Assembly: GCA_900544535.1 (NCBI GenBank)
Contig: UQVH01000002.1
Span: forward strand, 62,001-126,000
Direction of reading: 5' to 3'
DNA from: an uncultured Bacteroidales bacterium
GTDB taxonomy: Bacteria > Bacteroidota > Bacteroidia > Bacteroidales > Muribaculaceae
Length of the DNA stretch: 64,000 nt
Made by a program: the position numbers and the translations under genes. This document shows, in pieces, positions 28,011-35,932 of this stretch (positions within the stretch are counted from its first letter, which is position 1; every line of letters starts with the position of its first letter). The notes under the pieces were generated by a model. The model searched no databases. It was not told the origin of the DNA and saw only the letters and a program-made list of their open reading frames with translations.

Positions 28011-28061
28011 AATCCGGATGGTTCACGCTTCCATCGAAAGAAGCGTAAAATCATCCGGATT
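28011..28061. terminator. Bidirectional terminator between the S41 peptidase and kup genes
   Basis: Nested inverted repeats: outer arms AATCCGGATG (28011-28020) and CATCCGGATT (28052-28061), inner arms ACGCTTC (28025-28031) and GAAGCGT (28040-28046), 8-nt loop. Followed on the plus strand by TCTTATTT. It occupies the gap between converging genes. Confidence 0.8.
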
Positions 28062-28066
28062 CTTAT

Positions 28067-30028
28067 TTAATTTGCTATCTGGGTGATACGACGGTTGGAA
28101 TGTTTATTGATGATCAAGGGAACGTTTTCGACGGTAACGTCGCTGGTGTCGAGGCCAAAGGCGGAGGGAGCACTCATTTCCATGTGGCGCAGAATGGAGT
28201 GAAAGTTCATCAGCCGACGTTCTCCCGGATCGCATTGGCTTGAGGGGGAGAAAATGCGGTGGATGATGATAAAGCTGAAGTCTCCGCTGATGCCGTGACG
28301 GCGCAGGGATGGATAGGAGCTTGCGATATCTACTTCTCCTTTTGCTACGAGATCTTCAATAGCTTGACGGAGATAGACACTCACCTGAGGGTTAATACGG
28401 AATCCGATCCTGAAATTCAGGCTTATAAGTGTTCCCGGAATAATAACCGTCGGCTCATATTCGAGTGTGTCAGGCGCATCGGTAAATTCCACACGGACGA
28501 TCCAATAATGGTCAGCCCGCTTCGGACGCTTTTTGGCAATCGAGTATATGAGTTTGCTTTCGACTTCATCAGCTCTGTTCGACCGGCTGAGATAGACAAG
28601 ATTTGAGGAGTATTTTGGGATTTCCCTGTCGGCTTTTATGTCGGAAATAAGATCTGTATAGTCTGAAAATTTGTAATACTCAATGAATCTTCCTCTGATT
28701 TCAGTGGCTTTAAACCAGACGAGCATTATCGCGCAGACAATTCCTGCGATCAGCACGGTGAACCAGCCGCCGTGCATGAACTTGAACATGTTGGCTACGA
28801 AAAAGGCACCTTCGATCAACAGGAATGTACCGGTAAAAATGAGCGTGATCCATCGCCGTACACCTTTTAGATGAAGATAAAACGCAAGCAGTACGGTGGT
28901 CATAAGCATGGTGACTGTTATGGCAAGACCATAGGCAGCCTCCATACGCGAAGATGATCGGAATAGGAGGATGGTCAGAACGCAACCGATATAGAGTGCC
29001 AGGTTGATCAGCGGGATATAGAGCTGACCTTTGACTGTTGACGGATATTTGATGCGCTGGCGGGGCCAGAAGTTAAGACTCATGGCTTCACTGAAGATCG
29101 TAAACGAGCCGCTCAGGAGTGCCTGGCTCGCAATGATCGCTGCTCCTGTGCTGATCAGGATACCCGCGGGCAGGAACCAGTGCGGCATAATGGCGTAGAA
29201 GGGATTGACAGAGCCCGCAAGACTGTCTCCTTGGGCGATTATCCATGCTCCCTGACCGAGATAGTTGAGAATGAGCATTGTCTTGACAAAGACCCAGCTG
29301 TAAGTGATGTTGCGGCGTCCGCAATGTCCGAGATCAGAATAAAGGGCTTCGGCTCCGGTCGTGCAAAGGAAAACGGCGCCGAGGATCAGAAACCATCCGG
29401 GATAGTCAATCAGAAGCCTGACGGCATACCAAGGATTGAAGGCTTTCAGTATAGTCCAGTGGGAGGGCAACTGGAGAATTCCAAGAATTCCGAGCATCAG
29501 AAACCATCCGAGCATAAATGGCCCGAAAAAGTTGCCGATCGCTTTTGTGCCAAGCCGTTGGATAAGAAAAATAACTGTGATAATCAGCAGGACAATCGGC
29601 AGAATCGGTGCGGCAGGCTCAATGTCGCGCAACCCTTCGACAGCCGATGTCACAGTCATAGCAGGAGTGATCACGCCGTCGGCGATCAGGGCGCTCGCTC
29701 CAACTGCGGCAAGAATGAAAAGAAAGCGGGGAGATCTTTTTTTGAGCAGGGAATATAGGGCAAGAATGCCTCCTTCTCCCTTATTATCGGCGCGCAGTGC
29801 AATGACTACATATTTCAGAGTGGTCTGTAAGGTCAGCGTCCAGATGACACACGAAACAGCGCCTATGATATAGGGCGTCCCGGCATGTGGATTGGCCCCG
29901 GTGATGGCTTTCATCACATATAGCGGTGACGTGCCTATGTCTCCGAAAACAATGCCGATTGTTATGAGCAGTGCGCCGAATGTGACTTTATGGATATAGC
30001 TGCCGGTGGGTTGAGTATTTGCAGACAT
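28067..30028 (-). CDS. kup: Potassium uptake protein Kup (KUP/HAK/KT family)
   Basis: Inner-membrane K+/H+ symporter of 653 residues. The family signature GDIGTSPLY follows the first helix (residues about 28-36); twelve or so hydrophobic helices fill the first 450 residues (DGVITPAMTVTSAVEG is another KUP hallmark), and a hydrophilic C-terminal domain of about 200 residues follows, as in typical Kup. The gene converges on the tricorn-like protease gene and lies 89 bp downstream of the antiporter gene on the same strand, so a two-gene ion-transport unit is possible. Confidence 0.96.
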   Translation of the reverse strand: MSANTQPTGSYIHKVTFGALLITIGIVFGDIGTSPLYVMKAITGANPHAGTPYIIGAVSCVIWTLTLQTTLKYVVIALRADNKGEGGILALYSLLKKRSPRFLFILAAVGASALIADGVITPAMTVTSAVEGLRDIEPAAPILPIVLLIITVIFLIQRLGTKAIGNFFGPFMLGWFLMLGILGILQLPSHWTILKAFNPWYAVRLLIDYPGWFLILGAVFLCTTGAEALYSDLGHCGRRNITYSWVFVKTMLILNYLGQGAWIIAQGDSLAGSVNPFYAIMPHWFLPAGILISTGAAIIASQALLSGSFTIFSEAMSLNFWPRQRIKYPSTVKGQLYIPLINLALYIGCVLTILLFRSSSRMEAAYGLAITVTMLMTTVLLAFYLHLKGVRRWITLIFTGTFLLIEGAFFVANMFKFMHGGWFTVLIAGIVCAIMLVWFKATEIRGRFIEYYKFSDYTDLISDIKADREIPKYSSNLVYLSRSNRADEVESKLIYSIAKKRPKRADHYWIVRVEFTDAPDTLEYEPTVIIPGTLISLNFRIGFRINPQVSVYLRQAIEDLVAKGEVDIASSYPSLRRHGISGDFSFIIIHRIFSPSSQCDPGERRLMNFHSILRHMEMSAPSAFGLDTSDVTVENVPLIINKHSNRRITQIAN

Positions 30029-30117
30029 AAATCGTGACGAATAAAGTTATAAGTCGCCCCAAGAATATGGAGAGGGCTTCTGATACACCTTATAACATCC
30101 GTCGGCCAATATTGGTT

Positions 30118-31095
30118 TTACGCTGCCTGCATGATTAGAGCAGTGACATAGGCTATATAGCCGAGAGTGAGAACTGTACCTTCGGCACGGGTGATGGTCC
30201 GCTGTTTGAAAAACCAGCCGAAAAGCCAAAAGAGCAGACTGGCACCGGTCAGAACGAGGAGATCGAGATTGCCGATACCTCCGAACGAAAGTGGACGTAC
30301 AGTCGCCGTGACTCCGAGCACCATGAATATGTTGAATATATTACTTCCGATAACATTGCCGAGGGCTATTCCGGTCTTGCCTTTGAGTGCGGCGGTCACC
30401 GAAGTTGCGAGTTCCGGAAGCGATGTTCCTGCTGCTACTATTGTCAGTCCGATAATGGCATCACTGACACCGAGAGCCGAGGCGATGCCGGAAGCTCCGG
30501 CGACAAAGCGGTCGCCTCCGTAAATAAGCGCCGCCAGACCTCCGGCAATCCACAGAACAGATTTCCATACTGGCATTTCTTTTTTCGCACTTCCGGAATC
30601 GGGAACCGGATCGGGTTCAGGTGCGGATTTGGCCTGAGCGAAAGTATAGCGCATGAAAATGGCAAAAAAGAGCAGGAGAAGAATACCATCAACACGTGAG
30701 ATTACAGGACTCGGATTTCCGTCAAGCAGAGGACCGTTGCCGATGGCTAACAAAGCGAGAGCTGAGAGGATGACAAGCGGAATCTCATTGGTCATTATGC
30801 TTCGTTCGATTCTGATAGGGGCTACAAGAGCTGTCACCCCGATAATTACAAGTATATTGAATATATTGCTGCCGACAACGTTGCCCACTGCCATCTCGGC
30901 ACTTCCTTTTAGAGCCGAGATAAAACTGATGCTCAGCTCCGGAGCAGAAGTGCCGAATGCCACTACCGTCAGTCCGATAACAAGGTCGCTTACGCCCCAT
31001 CGTTTCGCCACGGCTGAGGCTCCGTCAGTGAGAGCGTTGGCTCCGACAAGGATCAGAACGAGTCCCAAAATGAGAAACAGGATATCGAGAAACAT
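30118..31095 (-). CDS. Calcium/sodium antiporter (CaCA family, YrbG-like)
   Basis: A 325-residue cation antiporter with the two inverted alpha repeats of the CaCA superfamily: VVAFGTSAPELSIS with GNVVGSNIFNI in the first half and VAAGTSLPELATS with GNVIGSNIFNI in the second. About ten membrane helices are visible with a short loop in the middle carrying Pro/Asp/Ser residues. I use the ATG at 31095 (MFLDILFL); an ATG at 31146 would add 17 residues of implausible sequence. Most likely it exchanges Na+ for Ca2+; family members may use K+ or other cations. Confidence 0.92.
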   Translation of the reverse strand: MFLDILFLILGLVLILVGANALTDGASAVAKRWGVSDLVIGLTVVAFGTSAPELSISFISALKGSAEMAVGNVVGSNIFNILVIIGVTALVAPIRIERSIMTNEIPLVILSALALLAIGNGPLLDGNPSPVISRVDGILLLLFFAIFMRYTFAQAKSAPEPDPVPDSGSAKKEMPVWKSVLWIAGGLAALIYGGDRFVAGASGIASALGVSDAIIGLTIVAAGTSLPELATSVTAALKGKTGIALGNVIGSNIFNIFMVLGVTATVRPLSFGGIGNLDLLVLTGASLLFWLFGWFFKQRTITRAEGTVLTLGYIAYVTALIMQAA

Positions 31096-31177
31096 ATACA
31101 AATAAATATAATTGAACGTGAAACACCGGTATGAATTATGAAACAAACCGCGGGAACTGTTTGTTGATATTGCGTTG

Positions 31178-31185
31178 CAAAGATA
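31178..31185 (-). promoter_or_regulatory. Candidate -7 element for the antiporter gene
   Basis: The minus strand reads TATCTTTG (a TAnnTTTG match) at 31185-31178, about 85 nt upstream of the antiporter start. No good TTTG lies 19-21 bp further upstream, so support is partial. Confidence 0.35.
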
Positions 31186-31240
31186 CTCAATTGCGGGTCA
31201 TGAAAGAGAAAAAACAGCCAAATAAATGCGCTTGATATAC

Positions 31241-31271
31241 TTTGAAATATCTCAAATATCGGCTATCTTTG
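31241..31271 (+). promoter_or_regulatory. Consensus promoter for the glutamine synthetase gene
   Basis: TTTG (31241-31244), 19-bp spacer, TATCTTTG (31264-31271). Both boxes match the Bacteroidetes consensus. The leader is about 57 nt. Confidence 0.75.
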
Positions 31272-31333
31272 CAGCATAGTTAACCTTCAAACAGCCTTAA
31301 TAAGCACTATTTGTCAAAACAACAGACTTTATC

Positions 31334-32848
31334 ATGGAAAATAACAAAAGACTGTCAATGAGCCGCAACCATGTGGAGCGGACATTGGAAAAGCCGGCAT
31401 CGGAGTTCACACGGGCCGACATCATAGACTATATCCGCCGTGAAGGAATCGAAATGGTGAATTTCATGTATGCCGCGGCTGACGGGCGTCTGAAAACGCT
31501 GAATTTTGTGATCAATTCCGAGGAATACCTCGAAACAATATTGTCGACCGGGGAGAGAGTTGACGGGTCGAGCCTGTTTCCGTTTATCGAAGCCGGACGC
31601 AGCGACCTCTATGTCATCCCTCGCTATTCTTCTGTTTTTCGCGACCCCTTTGCCGAACTTCCCACACTGACGCTCCTGTGCAGCTATTTCGACAAGGACG
31701 GACAGCCGCTTGACAGCGATCCGCGCCGTATACTTGAACGCGCCTGCAAAGAATTCACCGAAGTGTCCGGTCTGGAATTTGAATGTATGGGAGAGCTTGA
31801 GTTTTATGTCATAGGCGCAGACCCAGGAATGTTTCCTGCAACCGACCAAAAAGGCTATCATGAATCGGGTCCGTTTGCCAAATTCAATGACTTCCGGACA
31901 AAAGCCATGTCGCTGATCGCTTCGACCGGCGCGCAGATCAAGTATGGACATTCGGAAGTGGGTAATTTCAAACACAATTCACTGATCTATGAGCAGAACG
32001 AGATCGAATTTCTTCCCAATCCGGCTCTGAGTGCGGCCGACCATCTGCTTCTCGCCAAATGGATCATTCGTGAACTTGCAGCTAAAGAAGGGCTTAACGT
32101 CACCTTTGCTCCAAAAATCACAGTCGGAAAAGCCGGATCAGGATTCCATATCCATATGCGTCTGATGAAAGACGGACAAAATATGACCCAAAGCGCGGAC
32201 CGCACTCTCAGCGACGACGCTCGCAGAGCAATCGCCGGTCTGATGACAATGGCACCCTCAATCACGGCCTTCGGCAATGCCAATCCTACAAGCTATCTGC
32301 GTCTTGTGCCTCATCAGGAGGCTCCGACCAATATATGCTGGGGCGACAGAAACCGATCAGTGCTCGTTCGTGTGCCACTCGGCTGGACTTCAGGCAAGGA
32401 TATGTGCGTGCAGGTCAATCCTTCGGACCGCTGCGAGATGGAGACATATGGCAAACAGACGTTTGAAATGCGCTCACCCGACTGCTCGGCCAATGTTTAT
32501 CAGCTTATGGCCGCTCTCTGCGTGGCTGCCCGTCTTGGATTCGAAATGGACGAAAAGAAAGCTCTTGAGATTGCCGAACGGACCTATGTGGATGTCAATA
32601 TACATGCCAAAGAGAATGCCGATAAACTTGCAGGTCTCGAAACCCTTCCCACCTGCTGCGTCGAGTCGGCCGAATGTCTCGAAAAGCAGAGAGAAATATA
32701 TGAAAGCCGGAATGTATTTGCTCCCGCGATGATTGATGATCTGATCAGTCAACTTAAAGCCTTCGACGACAAGACTCTTGCCGCAAGAGTTAAATCAGAT
32801 CCGGTAGAACTCCAGAAACTCGTCAACCGCTATTTCTATTGCGGCTGA
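31334..32848 (+). CDS. Glutamine synthetase family protein (type I-like)
   Basis: A 504-residue member of the type I glutamine synthetase fold, not the 700-residue type III enzyme common in Bacteroidetes. Visible motifs: an N-terminal beta-grasp ending in DGSSLFPF, GELEFYV (metal ligands), KITVGKAGSGFHIHMRL (ATP/glutamate site), NPTSYLRLVP with EAPTNICWGDRNRSVLVRVP, and EMRSPDCSANVYQLMAAL. The adenylylation tyrosine motif NLYDLP is absent, so it is not regulated by GlnE-type modification. It probably makes glutamine from glutamate and ammonia, but a related ligase acting on another amine cannot be excluded from sequence. It has its own consensus promoter. Confidence 0.88.
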   Translation: MENNKRLSMSRNHVERTLEKPASEFTRADIIDYIRREGIEMVNFMYAAADGRLKTLNFVINSEEYLETILSTGERVDGSSLFPFIEAGRSDLYVIPRYSSVFRDPFAELPTLTLLCSYFDKDGQPLDSDPRRILERACKEFTEVSGLEFECMGELEFYVIGADPGMFPATDQKGYHESGPFAKFNDFRTKAMSLIASTGAQIKYGHSEVGNFKHNSLIYEQNEIEFLPNPALSAADHLLLAKWIIRELAAKEGLNVTFAPKITVGKAGSGFHIHMRLMKDGQNMTQSADRTLSDDARRAIAGLMTMAPSITAFGNANPTSYLRLVPHQEAPTNICWGDRNRSVLVRVPLGWTSGKDMCVQVNPSDRCEMETYGKQTFEMRSPDCSANVYQLMAALCVAARLGFEMDEKKALEIAERTYVDVNIHAKENADKLAGLETLPTCCVESAECLEKQREIYESRNVFAPAMIDDLISQLKAFDDKTLAARVKSDPVELQKLVNRYFYCG

Positions 32849-32908
32849 TCCATCAATAAAATTAACGCTAAATTTCTAATCCCAAAGACCTCATACACAC
32901 TTGTAGAT

Positions 32909-34924
32909 ATGTCAGTACAACAACGCATCACTGAACTCAGAGAGGAGCTTAACCGGCTCAATCATGCCTATTATGTAGAAAACTCGCCGGTCGCGAGCGA
33001 CTATGATTATGATATGCTGATGAAGGAGCTGGAGAAACTCGAAACCGAAAATCCTGAATTTGATGACCCGTTTTCTCCGTCACACCGGGTAGGATCGGAC
33101 ATCACCAAAGGATTCACTCAGGTGGCTCATGTCAGACCGATGCTTTCGCTTGGCAACACTTACAGTGTGGATGAGGTGGAGGAGTGGGTACGCCGCTGCA
33201 ATGAATTGCTTGGAAATTCTGCCGGTCTGAAATCTGTGCCTATTGTGGGTGAGATGAAGTTTGACGGTACGAGCATATCTCTTATATATGAAAATGGACG
33301 TCTCGTCAGAGCCGTGACCAGAGGTGACGGCGAAAAGGGCGACGATGTGACGGAAAATGTCAAGACAATCCGAAGCATACCTTTAGTGCTTCAGGGTTCG
33401 GGCTATCCGCAGTCGTTCGAAATCCGCGGAGAGATCGTATTGCCTTGGAAAGCATTCGATCGTCTGAACGAAGAGAGGGCTTTCAACGAAGAATCGCTGT
33501 TTGCCAATCCGCGTAACGCCGCGGCCGGAACGCTAAAGATGCAGAATTCTGCCGAAGTGTCGCGCCGCGGCCTGGACGCCTATTTCTACTATCTGATTTC
33601 CGATGAACTTCCCGCCGATAATCATTATGACAACATGATGGCTGCGCGGTCGTGGGGGTTCAAGGTCAGCAGCCTGATGACACTGATGGACTCGATCGAG
33701 GAAGTTGATCATTTCATTACGCGTCTTGATCAGGAGCGTAAGGAACTGCCGGTTGCCACTGATGGACTGGTGTTCAAGGTCAATAATTTGCGTCAGCAGC
33801 TCAATCTCGGCTATACGTCGAAGTCACCACGCTGGGCTATTGCTTATAAGTTCTCGGCTGAACGTGCGCTGACACGTCTGCGGTTTGTTTCGTTTGAGGT
33901 GGGCCGCATGGGTATCATTACCCCTGTGGCAAATCTTGAACCGGTGTTGCTTTCAGGTACGATCGTGAAACGGGCTTCGCTTCACAACGAGGATATAGTC
34001 AAGTCACTCGGCATCCATGAGCATGACATGCTTTACGTTGAAAAGGGAGGCGAGATCATCCCGAAGATTACGGGAGTCGACGAGTCGGCCCGCGAAAAAG
34101 GAGCGGAACCTGTGAAGTTTGTGACTCACTGTCCGGACTGCGGAACTCCGCTGATCCGTATTCCCGGAGAGGCATCGTGGCAGTGTCCTAACAAATACGG
34201 TTGCCGTCCGCAGATAATCGGACGCCTGGAGCATTATGTAGGGCGCCATGCAATGGATATTGACGGAGTGGGCGAAGAGAACGCAGCTTTGCTGTATGAC
34301 GCAGGATTAGTGAAAAATATCGCTGATTTCTATACGCTGAAAGCCGATGATCTCGAACGGCTTGAACGCATCGGTCCACGTTCGGCACAGAGAATCCTTG
34401 AAGGAGCTGAGAAGTCAAAATCAGTCCCGTTTGACCGTGTGGTCTATGCGCTTTCGATCCCCTTTGTAGGCGAGACCGTGGCTAAGAAATTGGCTAAAGG
34501 CACAGGTGACATTGATACTCTTATGACGATATCACGAGATGAACTTGTCGCTATTGATGACATTGGTCCGCGCATTGCCGACGCTGTAATAGAGTATTTC
34601 AGCGTCGAGTCAAACCGTGAAATCATCGGACGGCTCAGAGAGTATGGTGTGCAGATGTCATTGCCGCAGGAGGACGAAGGCTGGAAGTCGGATATTCTTG
34701 CAGGGAAAACGATAGTCATCAGCGGCGTGTTTGCTCTGCATTCACGCGAGGAATACAAAGAGATGATTGAGCGTAACGGCGGTAAAAATGCCGGCTCTAT
34801 TTCCAAAAAGACAACATTCGTGCTCGCAGGCGATAACATGGGTCCGGCTAAACTTGAAAAGGCCCGAACACTTGGAGTTGAAATAATCAACGAGAATCAA
34901 TTCCTTGAAATGATCAAGGGATAG
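32909..34924 (+). CDS. ligA: NAD-dependent DNA ligase LigA
   Basis: Essential NAD+-dependent ligase that seals nicks in replication and repair, 671 residues. Adenylation domain with K117 of the KxDG motif (EMKFDGTSIS), OB fold, a four-cysteine zinc finger (CPDCGTPL ... CPNKYGC), helix-hairpin-helix repeats (ERIGPRSAQRIL, AIDDIGPRIADAV) and a C-terminal BRCT domain (AGKTIVISGVFALHSREEYKEMIE). Everything expected is present. It follows the glutamine synthetase gene by 60 bp and ends at a 20-bp terminator stem. Confidence 0.98.
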   Translation: MSVQQRITELREELNRLNHAYYVENSPVASDYDYDMLMKELEKLETENPEFDDPFSPSHRVGSDITKGFTQVAHVRPMLSLGNTYSVDEVEEWVRRCNELLGNSAGLKSVPIVGEMKFDGTSISLIYENGRLVRAVTRGDGEKGDDVTENVKTIRSIPLVLQGSGYPQSFEIRGEIVLPWKAFDRLNEERAFNEESLFANPRNAAAGTLKMQNSAEVSRRGLDAYFYYLISDELPADNHYDNMMAARSWGFKVSSLMTLMDSIEEVDHFITRLDQERKELPVATDGLVFKVNNLRQQLNLGYTSKSPRWAIAYKFSAERALTRLRFVSFEVGRMGIITPVANLEPVLLSGTIVKRASLHNEDIVKSLGIHEHDMLYVEKGGEIIPKITGVDESAREKGAEPVKFVTHCPDCGTPLIRIPGEASWQCPNKYGCRPQIIGRLEHYVGRHAMDIDGVGEENAALLYDAGLVKNIADFYTLKADDLERLERIGPRSAQRILEGAEKSKSVPFDRVVYALSIPFVGETVAKKLAKGTGDIDTLMTISRDELVAIDDIGPRIADAVIEYFSVESNREIIGRLREYGVQMSLPQEDEGWKSDILAGKTIVISGVFALHSREEYKEMIERNGGKNAGSISKKTTFVLAGDNMGPAKLEKARTLGVEIINENQFLEMIKG

Positions 34925-34940
34925 AATTAGAATTGTCACA

Positions 34941-34986
34941 TAGAGAAATGGGCTGAATTTGAAGCAAAATTCGGCCCATTTCTCTA
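34941..34986. terminator. Strong hairpin terminator between ligA and the nitroreductase gene
   Basis: A 20-bp stem (34941-34960 with 34967-34986) with one T-G wobble and a 6-nt GAAGCA loop; arms begin TAGAGAAATGGGC and end GCCCATTTCTCTA. It is the most stable hairpin in the window and sits between convergent genes. Confidence 0.85.
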
Positions 34987-35019
34987 TTGTGTCGGATATT
35001 CGTCAGATGACGAAAATGA

Positions 35020-35772
35020 TCATATTTCTATTCCCTGATTTTTTAGAAATTCCTTGTATACGCGGGAGAACTGCTCGTTGGTGCCGCGGGGATAGCGGAC
35101 TTCGGCGAAGACTTGGGCGAGGTTGGCTTTGCTGTTTTCGGTGATGAATTTTCGAGATTCCGGATTAGCCTCTTCGGAGGCATAAAATTTGCAGATCTCG
35201 GCATCGGTAGGATTGTGGTAGCTCTCGGAGTGAACCACGGCATCGAGCGGCAGGCGATCCTGAAGATCCGGGGTTTCGGCCGGATAGCCTACGGTTACGG
35301 TGATTACGGGTATCACATCCTCAGGCAGCGCGAGCACATCGGCGATCTGTCCTGCGTTATAGGTAGTGGTGCCGAGATAGCAAGTACCCAGACCGGCCAT
35401 TTCGGCAACGGTGCAGAACTGTTGGGCGAAAATGGACGTGTCAATCACTCCCCATGTGAAGCCCTGGAAATTGTTCAGGCCGCCCTCTGTCGCGTTTAGC
35501 TCACACCAGCGGTTGAAGCGGTGAAGATCGAGACAGAAAGTGAGCACAGCGGTGGCATTCTTGATCGCGGGTTGGCAGAAATGAGCCGGGGCGAGTGCGG
35601 CGATCTTTTCCGGATCGCGACTGACAATGACGGAATAGATTTGCATGTTGCCCGTGTTGGCGGCGCGTGAAGCTTTTGTAAGCAGCTCATGCAGAAGCTC
35701 TTCACTTACAGGGCGGCTTGAATCGTACTTGCGTATGGTACGGCGGTTGGAGAAATAGTCTGATGTATTCAT
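35020..35772 (-). CDS. Nitroreductase family protein (FMN-dependent, NfsA-like)
   Basis: A 250-residue flavin oxidoreductase. The N-terminal FMN-phosphate motif is NRRTIRKYD (about residues 9-17), followed by the PVSEELLHELLTKASRAANTGNMQ segment typical of NfsA/FRP-type enzymes; the middle has GLGTCYLGTTTYN and VIPVITVTVGYPAE, which also belong to this fold. It should reduce nitro or quinone compounds with NAD(P)H; the natural substrate is unknown. No cofactor partner is adjacent. It converges with ligA. Confidence 0.9.
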   Translation of the reverse strand: MNTSDYFSNRRTIRKYDSSRPVSEELLHELLTKASRAANTGNMQIYSVIVSRDPEKIAALAPAHFCQPAIKNATAVLTFCLDLHRFNRWCELNATEGGLNNFQGFTWGVIDTSIFAQQFCTVAEMAGLGTCYLGTTTYNAGQIADVLALPEDVIPVITVTVGYPAETPDLQDRLPLDAVVHSESYHNPTDAEICKFYASEEANPESRKFITENSKANLAQVFAEVRYPRGTNEQFSRVYKEFLKNQGIEI

Positions 35773-35868
35773 TGCGATAAGTTTTCTGAAACGGGTAATA
35801 TGAATTGTTGAAATTGGACTGCAAGTTACAACTTTCCGGCAAGATGTAAATAACTTTCGCCCGGAATT

Positions 35869-35900
35869 TTTGCTTTATAAAAAATAAATGGTCAACTTTG
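35869..35900 (+). promoter_or_regulatory. Promoter for nrdJ
   Basis: TTTG (35869-35872), 20-bp spacer, CAACTTTG (35893-35900), one base off the -7 consensus. The whole gap upstream of nrdJ is 160 bp and shows no cobalamin-riboswitch structure or B12 box that I can recognise. Confidence 0.55.
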
Positions 35901-35932
35901 CAGCAATAAAGAATGCTTCTTAAATATCACTA

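Noticed and set aside
35773..35932. Cobalamin riboswitch upstream of nrdJ
   Set aside because: The gap is 160 bp and lacks the B12 box and the long conserved stems; a normal promoter explains it.
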